NCBI GenBank assembly: GCA_030141605.1
Contig: JAQGDQ010000217.1
Location: forward strand, 62,001-126,000
Source: Tubiluchus corallicola
Taxonomy: Eukaryota; Priapulida; Priapulimorpha; Priapulimorphida; Tubiluchidae
Direction of reading: 5' to 3'
Length of the DNA stretch: 64,000 nucleotides
The position numbers and the translations under genes are program-made. Of the stretch, positions 37,901-48,993 are shown in pieces. The notes beneath the pieces are model-generated. The model had not been told where the DNA came from, made no database searches, and saw only the letters and a list, made by a program, of their open reading frames with translations. Each line of letters begins with the position of its first letter. The stretch's first letter is position 1.

Positions 37901-40900
37901 ACACACCATATATAGAAAAAACGTCACATAAAGAAACAAGAGCAGGTAGCAATTACTAGATAACTTGAAAGCTGAAAGAACATTCATTCTTATATCATAA
38001 ACAGCAATAATTGCCAATGTTCAATCAATTGTAGTTATACTTATTTAGCAATGTCTATGCACAGTCAGCAGTTAATATTTCAATAACACAACACAAACTG
38101 AAACATACCTCTAAAACTTTTGTATCAAATCCCTCAAATGTTTCTGAAAAATAATAATTACACTAAAAAACGAATGGCACAGTTTTAGCACAACTGTTGT
38201 AAGCACGACTAGAAAGAAAGGAAAAACGTTTTCCAATTGTTTTGAAAAACATTTTTGTACACAAATGTTTTCTTGAAAAAATCTAGTAAACAAAACTCAA
38301 CTGCAAAAGTAAATTATATATTGTTGAAGTAATTTTAAGAGAAACACGTGGCAGCAAACTTTTTAGCATCTTTAAGCTGTCAATAATTATTTATAAATCA
38401 TGCTAGAAGAATATGTACACATTCGGTAATCAATGCACGGAATTCCTAAATACTAGTGCAGGCAAGGCATATTAAAGGAAAATAGGATGATTTTTCATAT
38501 TCAATTCAACTACCCCATTTTCAAGTTGGATTGTAAGTATACATTTTAACACAATTAATACTACAAAGGCGTTTCTGCTAACTAAATAATAGGTTAAAAA
38601 CTTAATTAATGACAGCCGAGCCCAGCTATTGATGACATCACAAACTAACACAATTTTCAACAGCAAAAATATTGTACGAGTGTGTTGCGCATGTTTGCGA
38701 AAGCGAAAATTGAAGTACAGTGCTACTGTAAGATATTCAGTGTGTTATACTAAAACTAGGCAAGTTTTAAGAAAAAAATTCAAATTTAAAACGCATGAGT
38801 TGTCGAACGTGTGTGGTTCGTCACAATCTAACACATCTAAAGTGAGAGGTACAGCATTTTATGCAATGCGTTTCCGAAATACAGGTGCTAGTGCTCGTCT
38901 AACTAGCAAATGGCGAAAAGCATGTAACAGCAAAGAACTAGTGGCGTGAACGTGAAATTTTGTTTGTGCGGTAATAATTCATTTACATAGTCATTTCTGA
39001 AAATATTGTGTTTCCTTTCAAAATTTTAAAGAGCAGATTGTTTCGATCTACAGTTTAAAATTGGATCCGGTTTTCCTTTAAAATTCTGACAAAATTTATT
39101 TTTTGCCAAATTGTACATATTAAATCTTTAATTAGATTAAATTACATCGACTAAAATGTGTTGTGTAAAAAATAATTTAAAATATATCTAAAATAAATCC
39201 GACCAATTTTTCTCAAAAATGCCTGTGTTAAATTAAATATCAGCTAAATGAAAAACATTTTATACCTTCACCAACTGGGTCAGGAGGACCAATGCTTCGT
39301 CCTGGCATTTTGGCACCACTCCAACCCCTCTCAATGGGTGCTAATTTCAGACGTCTGAACTTTCCAACGGTATCTCTGTATTTCAGAACTTCAGCATCTC
39401 GTTCTGGATTAGGAGGTAGCTCTCGCTGTTCAACAATCTCCCTTCCTCGAAAAACTGGAGCATTCAATCCAGGCCATACCATATTTGTCTTGGAAAAGAT
39501 TGGACCTAAACAAAAATAATTCTTCAAAGTTCTAGAAAAGACCAGGCCAAAGTGAAGAACAAAAGGTTTACAGTCTTGATGAATTCATTATTTTTTTCAT
39601 ACTAAGCGCTTATGAGATGCAAAATACATTGGCAACGCTGAAACAAAATATGCGTTTGACTTTTCACATAGTTTTTCTTACCCTCTCCTAACACACGCCC
39701 TTTGTCCAAATTTTTTATAAGTCTGGTGTTGACCTTCTTACCACGACCTCGTTTTCGTCCCGCAGGACTTACACTTGTCATACCCTTCCATAGCTTATCT
39801 GCAGTGACTGAAAAGCAAACCAAAATTTGGTATCAGCTGCTACATCAAAATCGATTTTATCAAATGCGCATCATGCAGCATCAAAACGGATGCAACAAAC
39901 AACATTATTGCATACCTGGGATATACACCGTAGCATCCAAGAGAACAATGCAAATATCCATTCATATTATTTGAAGTAAATGATGCTACGAATAATTTAG
40001 CTTGCAGTTTACCTTACAGCAACACTTGATCTTTTTCTATACAGCAGATGAGGCTACTTATAAGCTAAATTAACGCCCTATAATTCTGTGGACATTTTTA
40101 AGTAAAATTTAATAGTCTAAATTATTCATCTGCCACAAAGCCAGTACTCTGAAGTTGAAGTCTATGAGTCATTTAACTTTTGAGAGGAATCGGAGTTGGA
40201 GTTGTTGACCGACTCCAACTCCAACTTAAAATAGTGCTTTTTTAAAACAATGTAGCTATGAGAAGCCACAATATAGTAACAAAAAGTCACAATTAGTTGA
40301 TTAAAATGCTCCTGCTTTGAACCTAAATTATATGGAACTGGATGAGGCACATTAATGAAATGTGTTGAAGTCAGAATTTGGAAACGGAAATGTAAGAACT
40401 TCTGGAGTGGGAGTCAGAGTGGATAGGGTTTTGGGACCAGCTCCGCAACCCTATTTTCAACATTGGTTATTTTTCTTGTTGAGGATGGATGTACATATTT
40501 CAGAGTGCACAAGATCCTTCATAATGAGATGTGCTCTGCCCTAGTTACCAGTCACAATCCTTAATCATAGCTACGAATAGCTTAGATTAGTATAACACTA
40601 GACAGGCCTAGCCTTCAAATGCTTCTGTATGCTGATCCCTTTAGAATTTTCTTAAGAGTTTCAGTAGCGGACAAAAACTCAGCGGTGCATACAGTTATGA
40701 TGATTATAATAATTACTATAATGATCAATTAAATTATCAATACGATAAATTTATTTTCATGATTACTATCATTGATATAGATGCTATTGTTAATGCTATT
40801 CTAGGAATATAGTTATCATGTTAAATTTGGTACGTATTGCTACTTATCGCGCTCTCTTATAAAATCATTTCACTTTGCTTTCTCACTTATGTGCAGGAAT

Positions 40901-41918
40901 TACGTAAATTATGGAAAAGAAGAGTTCGATTCTGTAGTTTCCGATGCATGCAATCCGTCCACGCCAAGTGTTGTGTTTTTAAAGGAATTTTCCCAGTATG
41001 TGAAGGCAGTGCAGTGTACATAAATAATATAAATATATTATGTAGCAATATATGACCATGAACTATTGATGTGCAATATACATGTAACTGATGCAGCTCA
41101 CATACTAATAATATTTTATGACTAAACAAAGAAAAGAACTTTGTCATAAACTGCATGTATTTATACACTAATCAGGAAACAACATATTAAAATATGACAC
41201 TGCAATACACTGAGACACCTAGCATAATAATTAAACACATGTTCAGTATAATTTTTATCTGTCAAAATAATTTATCGTATTGTACCCTATCATCTTAAAA
41301 ACAGATTATCCATATTGTGTCACTGGAAAAAATACTGTATCGTACTGGAAAACTTGTATTGTTTAACAGCCCTACTTCAGAAAACCTAAATCTCAGAGTT
41401 CGTAAAATTATTATTGCTAATGTTTATCGAACAATTTTTTAACCACTACTATTTTCACAATGAAAGCCAGAACTCTCAGATTTTTCATAGACCATATTGA
41501 TTCACCTCGTGTCATAAAAGTAGCATGCCGCCGACTGATAAGCTGAACTTTGTCAATTTCTAATGCTGTGCTGGCAAACAGGAAGAAATCATGTTGCAAA
41601 GCTGTAACAGACAAATTATTTTGTTTTAGTACAGTAATAACAGTAATATTATACTACAGCGCATTTTCTAGAAAAAATGTAGTATAACGATGTAATGCTT
41701 TAAACAAAATAATACTACGACAAGATACGACTGTGGAAACGCATCAGTGCTTTCTATATCATCACTTCAATCTTTTGACTGACGTACAGCAAACTGTTAT
41801 AATTATTAGTTATGTCAATTTACATGCTGAGAAGTGCTAACAAGTCACTGACATAGAGGCATCTTGTTTTTGTTGGATTACGTTGTGTTTAACTGCCCCG
41901 AGTGCAGAGTTGTTTCAT
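34990..41918 (-). CDS. MRPS5: Mitochondrial ribosomal protein S5 (uS5m)
   Basis: Coding exons, all with consistent phases, are 41601-41506, 39807-39682, 39505-39266, 38143-38109 (a 35 bp micro-exon), 37816-37726, 37271-37167, 36586-36384, 35562-35464 and 35178-34990. A weak candidate start exon, 41918-41894 (ATG, donor GGCA|GTTAAA), fits in phase. The protein is a small-subunit mitoribosomal component. Its landmarks in order are TADKLWKG and a Lys/Arg-rich GRKRGRGKK stretch. [17 protein letters not shown] follows. The S5 domain contains [27 protein letters not shown] and [14 protein letters not shown]. The S5 C-terminal region contains [20 protein letters not shown], and [16 protein letters not shown] follows. 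The Arg/Ser-rich N terminus ([11 protein letters not shown]) suits a mitochondrial presequence. The end is a basic tail ([17 protein letters not shown]). The first coding exon is the only uncertain part. Confidence 0.93.
36722..36760 (+). repeat. Short tandem repeat in MRPS5 intron
   Basis: CATTGGGTGTCA occurs twice around a run of CACAT units, a small local duplication in the intron between the exons at 37167 and 36586. Confidence 0.6.
37364..37458 (+). repeat. Perfect 48 bp tandem duplication in MRPS5 intron
   Basis: The unit beginning AGAGTCTGAAATG and ending TATCCAGATA is present twice in direct succession, with no mismatch seen. This indicates a very recent duplication. It lies in the intron between the exons at 37726 and 37271 and touches no splice site. 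Confidence 0.88.
40185..40450. mobile_element. Possible MITE or SINE-like repeat with GGAGTTGGAGT motifs
   Basis: The left side holds GGAGTTGGAGTTG facing CGACTCCAACTCCAAC, an imperfect hairpin. About 190 bp to the right lies GGAGTGGGAGTCAGAGTGG followed by GGGACCAGCTCCGCAACCC. Clusters of GGAGTYGGAGT with a CTCCGCAACCC end are typical of short interspersed elements in several invertebrates, but borders and target duplication are not visible. It lies in MRPS5 intron 2 as mapped (41505-39808). Confidence 0.35.
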
Positions 41919-42324
41919 TTTAGAATTCCACCTGTCAAATGTTCACAAGAAACATAATACTAAAAGGCATAATTATGATGATGAATCTACATGCAAAATT
42001 TATTATAATTCTTTTCATTATACTGTTATATATCTGTTCAGCTTTTAAATACGGTTTTTGCACGCATACTATGTTTTCTTCACTACATATATTCATTTTA
42101 TTATATTATTTTACTCATTGTTTCACAGTTATCATTAAGCTTTGTTATATTTTTTATTGAGTCATATTGTCTATTTAGTTTCATACTCATATTTCATTGC
42201 ATATTTTGTTTACTCCATTTTTGTTTCTCTATATTAGTTCTTTTGCTCAATAGTCCTTTTGGCATTATGCTTAACAGATATAATTTGATTGAATACTATT
42301 GCACATTTTCGTTTCATTATACAG

Positions 42325-42500
42325 TCTAGCCTCGTTATCTCGCCCCTCGTTATGCCGCCAAACTCATCTCTCGCCATAGAAAGTACCAGGGCGGATTTCC
42401 TGCTTTGATATTTACCTCGTTAAGTCGCCACCCTCGCCAAGTCATGCTAGGATGAGTGCTTATGTAAACTATATTCGTTATGTCGCCAAACAGACAAACT
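42325..42500 (+). mobile_element. Pogo/Tigger-like element end
   Basis: After a TA, the sequence CAGTCTAGCCTCGTTATCTC starts a segment with four degenerate copies of CTCGTTATNTCGCC (about 42338, 42348, 42416 and 42475). Tc1/mariner-pogo family ends begin CAG... and insert at TA, and Tigger-type ends carry similar CTCGTTnTnnnGC strings. The opposite terminus was not found, so this is probably a truncated non-autonomous copy. Confidence 0.42.
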
Positions 42501-42738
42501 CAGAGGTGAATCGATCAATACATATACCGCGTGTCGATCAATATAACCGCGGTATGTAGACAATGCTGCTGTACTCGATAGACAGACATAATTAATCTAG
42601 TGTGTGTCCCACCAGGATTAGATTAGGAGTGCTGTGGTTGGTTAACGCGCAGAGAAACTAAAGCGTCACCGATATCCTTACTCTATAACACCTAAGTTTA
42701 TTACATTTAAGTGTATACTCGAAAAAGGTTTTTTATAT

Positions 42739-42742
<4 letters not shown>

Positions 42743-42789
<47 letters not shown>
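42743..42789. repeat. (TA)n microsatellite
   Basis: An uninterrupted alternating AT run of close to 47 bp in the MRPS5-COX16 intergenic region. Confidence 0.95.
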
Positions 42790-42791
<2 letters not shown>

Positions 42792-43238
42792 AACGTTTGT
42801 CTATGAAAATAACTTTACACACAACCTATTAAGATTTTTTTCGGTTTATATTGTATTTAACGTGTATTGTTTTGCCAATGTACACTGTATGTATTTGTGC
42901 AAATAAAACTGAATTGAATTGATGCCAAATAAAACAGTGCGCATTACAACTCAAATTAACAACCTTGTGAGCAATTTCGGGATGAAAATGCAAAATATGA
43001 CACTCGAGAAAAACCTATCAAGGCAGCTGACATCTTGGCTAAGCATATCTACTATACCAATCTTTAATTGGGCATATTTAAGCCAATGAGAGCTAAGATA
43101 ATAAAAATAACTATAACGCATGCGCGGCAATCCTTGGTACACCAGTACAGTAGCATTTTCACAAAATTTTGTGTTTGATGTGGTTTCAGTGTTTACTCCT
43201 AATTAATTTAATTAATCCTGAATATATAAGGATGAAGG

Positions 43239-46200
43239 ATGTCATTGAGTAAAAAGGGCTTTAAATATGGTGTACCGTTTATGGTAAACCTCGTTGACGT
43301 ATTTTCACATCAGTAATCTTATTCTAAAAACTAATCTGTGCTGTAGACCTCTCGAAACACCGATGTCATGATTCTGTTTTAGTGAATAAATATTTAGACG
43401 AAAAAGGTTACACGAACAATTAAGCATGATAAAGATTATTACCTTTAAATCTTAATTTTGATGGCTTTGCACTGGCCACTTAATTTCCATTTCTTTGCTT
43501 AAGTTGTGCTAAATACTACTAATAAAAAGTACTATACTATAGTATTAGTATTACTAGGATCTTTTGAAACATGTTAGTTTTTGCAGCAACAAAGGGTAGG
43601 CTTTTTTGTTTAGTTAAAAGTTAGTTGGCTCGAAAATAGTAGCATTAGGGGCAAAGCATTCCGACACAGAACAACTCTTTCTGCAAAGAAATAGCCCCGT
43701 ATATTTGTTTAGTGAAAGCCTTGGAACAATTTTGACAAAATGTCCTCTCGATTGATGATGGAAGAAATCACCTTACTCAATGATGTTTAAAATATTTAAG
43801 ATCATATAAATAGACGAAGGTAGGATCTTATAACTATGGATGAGGTTTGCCGTTTTACATCTCAAATGCAATGCAATAACATTCTTGCTTCATTGACTGT
43901 TGAAATTGAGTGTTATATGATTGCAAACCTTTGAAACTGTTGTAATTGATTACTAAGAGTGACATACTGTGGTGACCACACAGCAGCTTCATATTCAAGT
44001 TTGTGTCTCACTAAAGTTTTATTTAGTGACACGATAACTTTAAACAATCTTGAGATAGCAGCTCATCTACATGGCCAAATGATACTGTTTTGGTTTGTGG
44101 ACTTTTCTGCCTTAGTTGTATGCTTGTTCCATTTTAATCATTTGGGACCCAAACGCCCAGATATTTCACTTCTGTTGTTCATGAATTTCAGAACCACACG
44201 GTTCATTCTTAAATACTTGCTTTGGTGTTATGCGAAGTACTGAACACTTAGAAATCAGTAAGTGCACTGCACACACTGATCTAGCCAACTGTGGTGCTTT
44301 GGAGGTCAATATAGTCTTGTGTGTGTGTGTATATTGACTTGTAGATATGTGATGACAGGTGGTTTAATAAACATCAAATAAAATCAGATACAAATGACTG
44401 TTTTAAAGTCGCCATTGATTATTATCCAAAAATAATAACAACGAATGAGCACTCAATCTCAGGCGCTAAATCAGTTATAACATTGCAGTGCCATCTATTG
44501 TGATTTATGTAAATTATGATTATTGAACGAACTCTTATCATTACAAGATATTAATGTCATCCACATATAGAATTGATTTCCCGTTTAGACATCTTGCAAG
44601 ATCATCAGAATAGATTACAAAATAATGTGGTTCTGATTTTGTTCCCTGAGATATTCCGTTTATCACACACATCCAGCTAGAAATATTTCAGCCATAACTA
44701 CTCTCTGAAAATGATGACAAAAAAGTCTTTGAATCGGGTTTGGCAGCCCTTCATGGATACAGCAAACTGCATCCTAAGCATCAGTCCGTTGAATCAACTT
44801 GAATGGAACCGATTCAAACGAACATGCAAAATCTATGTACGTTATGTTGATACTGGGCAACTTGGGATCATTATATGCCTTCGTCCAGTCATTTAGACAT
44901 TGCAAAAGATTCTTGACAACAGCCCTTCCAAGGAAACACAGGCAGGCAGTGACAAAAACTCAGATATGCATAAAATTAGAATGTCTACAAGTAAATGTTC
45001 AAAAATAATTTATTGTTGGATTGGTTTAAACGAAAATATAGTAAGCGAATAGTGGACAGCACCATTGCTGTTAATATTCCAATTTTCTATAGTTTGGTTG
45101 GTATAAGGCTGCTCTCTAAAAAATACTTGTAGGGGTTATGAACCTATATGCAGTACCAGGAACAGCACGGAGATTACTAAGCGCTGTTGTGACTTATGAG
45201 TGTGATTAGTATTTTGAGTGCATTCGGATTGTACAGAGAACGATAAAGATAAACATGACTGTTCCTTGAATTCAGTCAAGTGCTTATGCATTTCAAATGG
45301 CCATGTGTAGTTTACCTTATCTAGCAGTTGATGGATTCAGAATTTTTTTTGCCTGCATTACCGATTGCTCGAGTTTAGAGTAACATTGTCATTGTACTGC
45401 AGTAGAATTACTATTTATACATTACATGTTTGTTCTAGCTAGCCCAGTTATTGTATAGTGGTCATACTACAGATTTGACCACAAACTGTTCAGACCTGAC
45501 AGGTAATGACAAATCACATGCCGTTTCGTAGAATAGAGCATTGTATACATCAAATAACTTAATAGTGCTGTAAGCAATTTTTGTGTGGTAACGGGTACTC
45601 ATTTACCAACCATGTGTCATTGTGCATTTAGATCCAAAAAAGGTGGGTAATAAAGTTTTTTAATGCAGGGAATCTGAGATTAAAGCACATTTTTTGAGAA
45701 ATCTACTTTTTTGTCTGATAACAAGTTGCTACACCAACAGATAAGGTGGTATGATGTAAACCGTACGTGGCCAACTCAACGTTTGTTCGACAATTGCCGT
45801 CCACCACCTATAATCGTCTCAGTGGATATAAATGCAACGTTTGGAGAAATGAACCAGTCTTAACTTATACGTAGGGTAACACAATACTAGTAGCGTAGCA
45901 CAAAAACAGCGAGTTGTAGGATAAGTCAGACATCCAGAACATTTTTATTGTATGTAAATTCGATGCATCAGGTGTATAGTGCCGGTGCAGTTGTGGAATC
46001 GTACGTTTTGGCTACATATGAAGCATCATATGCATGACGAGCAAAAAATTGTGTATCTCTAAACTGCCAAGGCTTCAAATGTTTACGTTTAAACAACGGT
46101 AACCAGTCTTATTTCGTGTTTAATGATCTTCTTTATGGTACTGTAAGTACTTGGTTTTCATGAATTGCCTAGATGCATTTCTAGATAATAAATCTGTATT

Positions 46201-47464
46201 CCTTAGATTTCTAGGTTTCCTTGCTTTTATTGTAAACATACTAGATATTATTCAATTTATCAAGTCATTTATGTAATATATCATTTACACGCATTCTAAA
46301 TTTATTTTGTGTCTTTTTCAGGTTTTAGTTGTTGGTGGCTCATTTTGGCTGAAAGATTTTGCATCAATCAGATACCAGTTTCGAAAGACTGAATCTGTAA
46401 GGAAATCTTTCACAGCCATTATGCTTTACTTAAAATTATACTGGTTGTTTATTAGCACCATCGCAAAAAAATAGTTTAAACTTTTGCAAAATTCAAAATG
46501 TTTTCGGTCAGTTTCGTTCCATCTCTCATAAAAATACATTTGCGTAAATTTGCTTTTAGCAGCCTTAAGCACACAATGTGCATCTCTGCAGTGAATGAGG
46601 GTAAAAGTTATATGACACCTTATAGTAAGAATTTAATGCTGTTATGTTTAATAGCATTACATTGTTCATAATATAATCATGAACTATAATGACTATAAAC
46701 TGGAAAATTTATTGTGTTCAATAAGTGAATGTAGAAGCTGCTGTTGAGATGTAACAGTGGGTTCATATCTTAGGAGCTGGTTGCTCAACCTACATTAATG
46801 GATTTCATAGTTAGCTTGCTTGCCTGAAAGCTCCCCTCTCTCCCCAGATCACCTAGGATAATATCAAGCTCTCCATAGTTATTGCAGATAGAACTGCAGG
46901 TGAAATTGCCTAGAAGCAGTTTCTTCCTTAACTTGGGTTACTAAACTCTCCCATGACCTCTTAGCCAAACCCACTGGTAACTGTGCAGTCAAATTATGCA
47001 AATAAGATTAATCAGAGTTTATGCTAAAATGATCTAGCAAAGAGATGCAACATTTATTTATTGGTGATTTTCAATCTTTTCAAAATTTTAGAAATTGAGA
47101 AAGTATGTTTGTACTTCTGTGCCATCTAATTTCATTTTATCTGCAGTTTTGTGTTTCAGATAAGACCAGAAGATTATCATGCTGCTGGCATTGTGAAGAA
47201 AGGAAAACCATCAACCCTCGAGGAAGAATTTGAAGTAAGTAAATGTTTGCTATTTAAACTTACAAGTATTAAACTGTTATGCTATACAATTATGTTATTG
47301 TCTGGTATCTTATGTCACATAATTTACAGAAAAGATAAAATTTTAAATTCGGACTAAATTTGCAGAAGGTCAAGCAACTTGATACGGAACACTGGGAGAG
47401 CATCAGAGGTCCACGGCCTTGGGAAGAAGCGACTTTGCAACAGAAACAAAAATCTGCAAACTAG
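43239..47464 (+). CDS. COX16: Cytochrome c oxidase assembly protein COX16
   Basis: Four phase-0 exons, 43239-43283, 46322-46396, 47160-47234 and 47366-47464, encode 97 residues (the human protein is 106). The N terminus MSLSKKGFKYGVPFM joins VLVVGGSFWLKDFASIRY. Together these form the short basic leader, the single transmembrane helix (around residues 10-26) and the conserved GGSFxL...IRY motif. The C-terminal hallmark is HWESIRGPRPWEE. COX16 is an inner-membrane protein that helps assemble the COX2 copper module of complex IV. The start was chosen because ATG at 43239 yields the family-like KYGVPFM directly before a GTAAAC donor. Intron 1 (3 kb) hosts an antisense LINE relic. No AATAAA lies between its stop and the next gene 72 bp downstream. 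Confidence 0.95.
43600..45010 (-). pseudogene. Decayed non-LTR retrotransposon (LINE) reverse transcriptase
   Basis: Read on the minus strand with frameshifts and stops, the relic shows RT landmarks in the correct order. They are WTKAYNDP and ITYIDFACSFESVPFKLIQR (about 44900-44780) and QGTKSEPHYFVIYSDDLARC (about 44650-44590). The catalytic-type box YVDDINIL follows at about 44560. Next come LVRHKLEYEAAVWSPQYVT (about 44020-43965) and finally GYFFAERVVLCRNALP (about 43705-43655). The order and motifs fit the L2/CR1/Rex-like group of non-LTR elements. The gaps, the stops after TDA and in the middle region, and the absence of an endonuclease part show an inactive, 5'-truncated copy. It lies antisense inside COX16 intron 1. 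Confidence 0.82.
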
Positions 47465-47535
47465 TTGCAGGAAACAAGCCTCATATTTGCTGACTCTTTG
47501 CATAACTTTGGAAACTTAATATTTAATTGAACAGC
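47465..47535 (+). promoter_or_regulatory. Very short intercistronic spacer between COX16 and the C18orf32-like gene
   Basis: The COX16 TAG is followed at once by TTGCAG, and GAACAG lies one base before the downstream ATG. Either AG could serve as a splice acceptor. No polyadenylation signal is seen in the spacer. This spacing suits an operon resolved by spliced-leader trans-splicing, as known in tunicates, but no leader RNA gene is visible here. Confidence 0.4.
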
Positions 47536-47769
47536 ATGGTGTGTATTTCTTGCATTGTGGTTCCATTCTTTCTCTGGCTATTTCATCGCTTTATTCGGCC
47601 CTGGTTGTCGAGGTTTTGGGCTCCACCACTAGAAGGTAGCAAAATGGAGAATGATGAATCAGCTGATGCTAAGATGAAATGTCCCTTCTCATCAAGAGAA
47701 AATGGTGCAATTGTGAACAGTCACGTTCAGGAAACTGCATCTTCCGGAGGAGATAAAAAAGATATTTAG
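47536..47769 (+). CDS. C18orf32: UPF0729 protein, C18orf32 homologue
   Basis: A single-exon frame of 77 residues. It starts MVCISCIVVPFFLWLFHRFI, which matches the invariant MVCIPCIVIPxLLWxxxxF opening of the UPF0729 family. A Pro/Trp-rich segment follows (IRPWLSRFW) and then a charged, polar tail ending SSGGDKKDI, similar in nature to the Lys/Asp-rich tail of the human 76 aa protein. The hydrophobic N-terminal helix suggests membrane association. The human protein has been linked to the ER or lipid droplets and to NF-kappaB activation, and its precise role is unsettled. The ATG at 47536 is preferred over an upstream in-frame TTG because it gives the conserved MVC start. The gene lies 72 bp downstream of COX16 on the same strand. 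Confidence 0.93.
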   Translation: MVCISCIVVPFFLWLFHRFIRPWLSRFWAPPLEGSKMENDESADAKMKCPFSSRENGAIVNSHVQETASSGGDKKDI

Positions 47770-48993
47770 TATTTACGAAATGGATTACATTTTTACACTG
47801 TTTATTATTCTCTGTCAGTGATTTGATTATGGGTGTGTTATGCTGGTGTTTCCTTTCATTTGTACAATTTAATCCTGCTGGATTTTTGGAGGGCTGCTGT
47901 CAGCTTGTGTGTAAAAATGCCAAGAAAATGCTCTTAATACATCGCACGTAAGCACATATCAGTGCTGTTATTATATTTGTTTAACCTTGAAATGTGTTGG
48001 TGTGTAGAAAATAATGCAATCACAAATAATCGCTTAGGGCCTTAGTACAAGAGAGCCATGCCAATAAAAAGCATTGATATTCTTTCTGTTGGCAGAAAAA
48101 ATAATGTACATTTTGTATTTTAGTCGTGTTTTAAAAATAACCTAGTCTTTAGTGTTACTTTAATTTTAAATTACATGTAACAAATTAAATGTATGACTAG
48201 TAGTAATGCTAAAATAGTATACATATATGTAAGAAATGGATAATAAACAGAATTTATTTACAAACAATGTACGGAAAACAAAAATAGCATTACAGTTTAT
48301 ACGTTGCGTAACCAGCACTAGCTTTACACAGTCGGACATTTGTGGTATCTCAATGTGTATTTCTGCCTTGGTATTAAAATTTTCCTCAGTTCTGAGTAAC
48401 ATTAAATAATGAGCTTACATAATGTTATATTTGCCATGTACATTGGTTCTGATCAATGAAATTAATGCAACTATCAACGAAATACATACAAATGAAAAAG
48501 TTATAATCTATTTATAGAAAATTCTGTTAGCTTGCATACACTGGCAGCATTCCTTTGTTGATGTTCACATACCCTTTAATCATTTTTGAATGCTTAATCC
48601 CATCACTTTAGTCTCCATTCTTACAAGATGGTTCACTCGGGTTGCAAGATAAATTCAAACATAACTGCAAACTACAACTATCTGATTCTAGCCACAGCAT
48701 AATTGACTCATTAAAAAATCTCTGAGGAAACTGGTAGTGTTTAATGAGACGTAAGTTTCATATAATGCAGACAGCCAAAAACAGTTTAATGGTTTGCAGT
48801 TCTAAACTCGACAATGTGGTCAGATATACGAATCACTGAATACTAACAGCACTTACCAGAATGCTGTGTGCTAATTTTACCACTTATATCTCTACAATCT
48901 GACAAAAGTAGGACACAAGGATATGTATTTTAAAACAAACGTTTGCTGTGATTTTGTTAGATTTTTGTTTGGTCGACACATTGAAAATATTAA
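47770..48993. other. Convergent intergenic region with 3' UTRs
   Basis: Lies between the C18orf32-like stop and the EAPP stop. It carries a good plus-strand AATAAA at 48063-48068. No other gene is seen. Confidence 0.5.
48063..48068 (+). terminator. Likely polyadenylation signal for C18orf32/COX16
   Basis: AATAAA lies about 295 bp after the C18orf32-like stop and is the first canonical signal on the plus strand after both COX16 and this gene. Confidence 0.5.

Larger units (their letters stand above)
41919..43238. promoter_or_regulatory. Divergent upstream region of MRPS5 and COX16
   Basis: About 1.3 kb separates the candidate MRPS5 start on the minus strand from the COX16 start on the plus strand. 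It contains a pogo-like transposon end (from 42325), a TA microsatellite (42743-42789) and no exon. Both genes are mitochondrial, so shared promoter elements are plausible. No specific promoter motif is convincing. Confidence 0.4.

Noticed and set aside
46060-46143. Segment ending NDLLYGT before GTAAGT, considered as COX16 exon 1
   Set aside because: Its frame meets a stop upstream with no ATG. The exon at 43239-43283 gives a proper start and the family motif KYGVPFM with a phase-0 donor.
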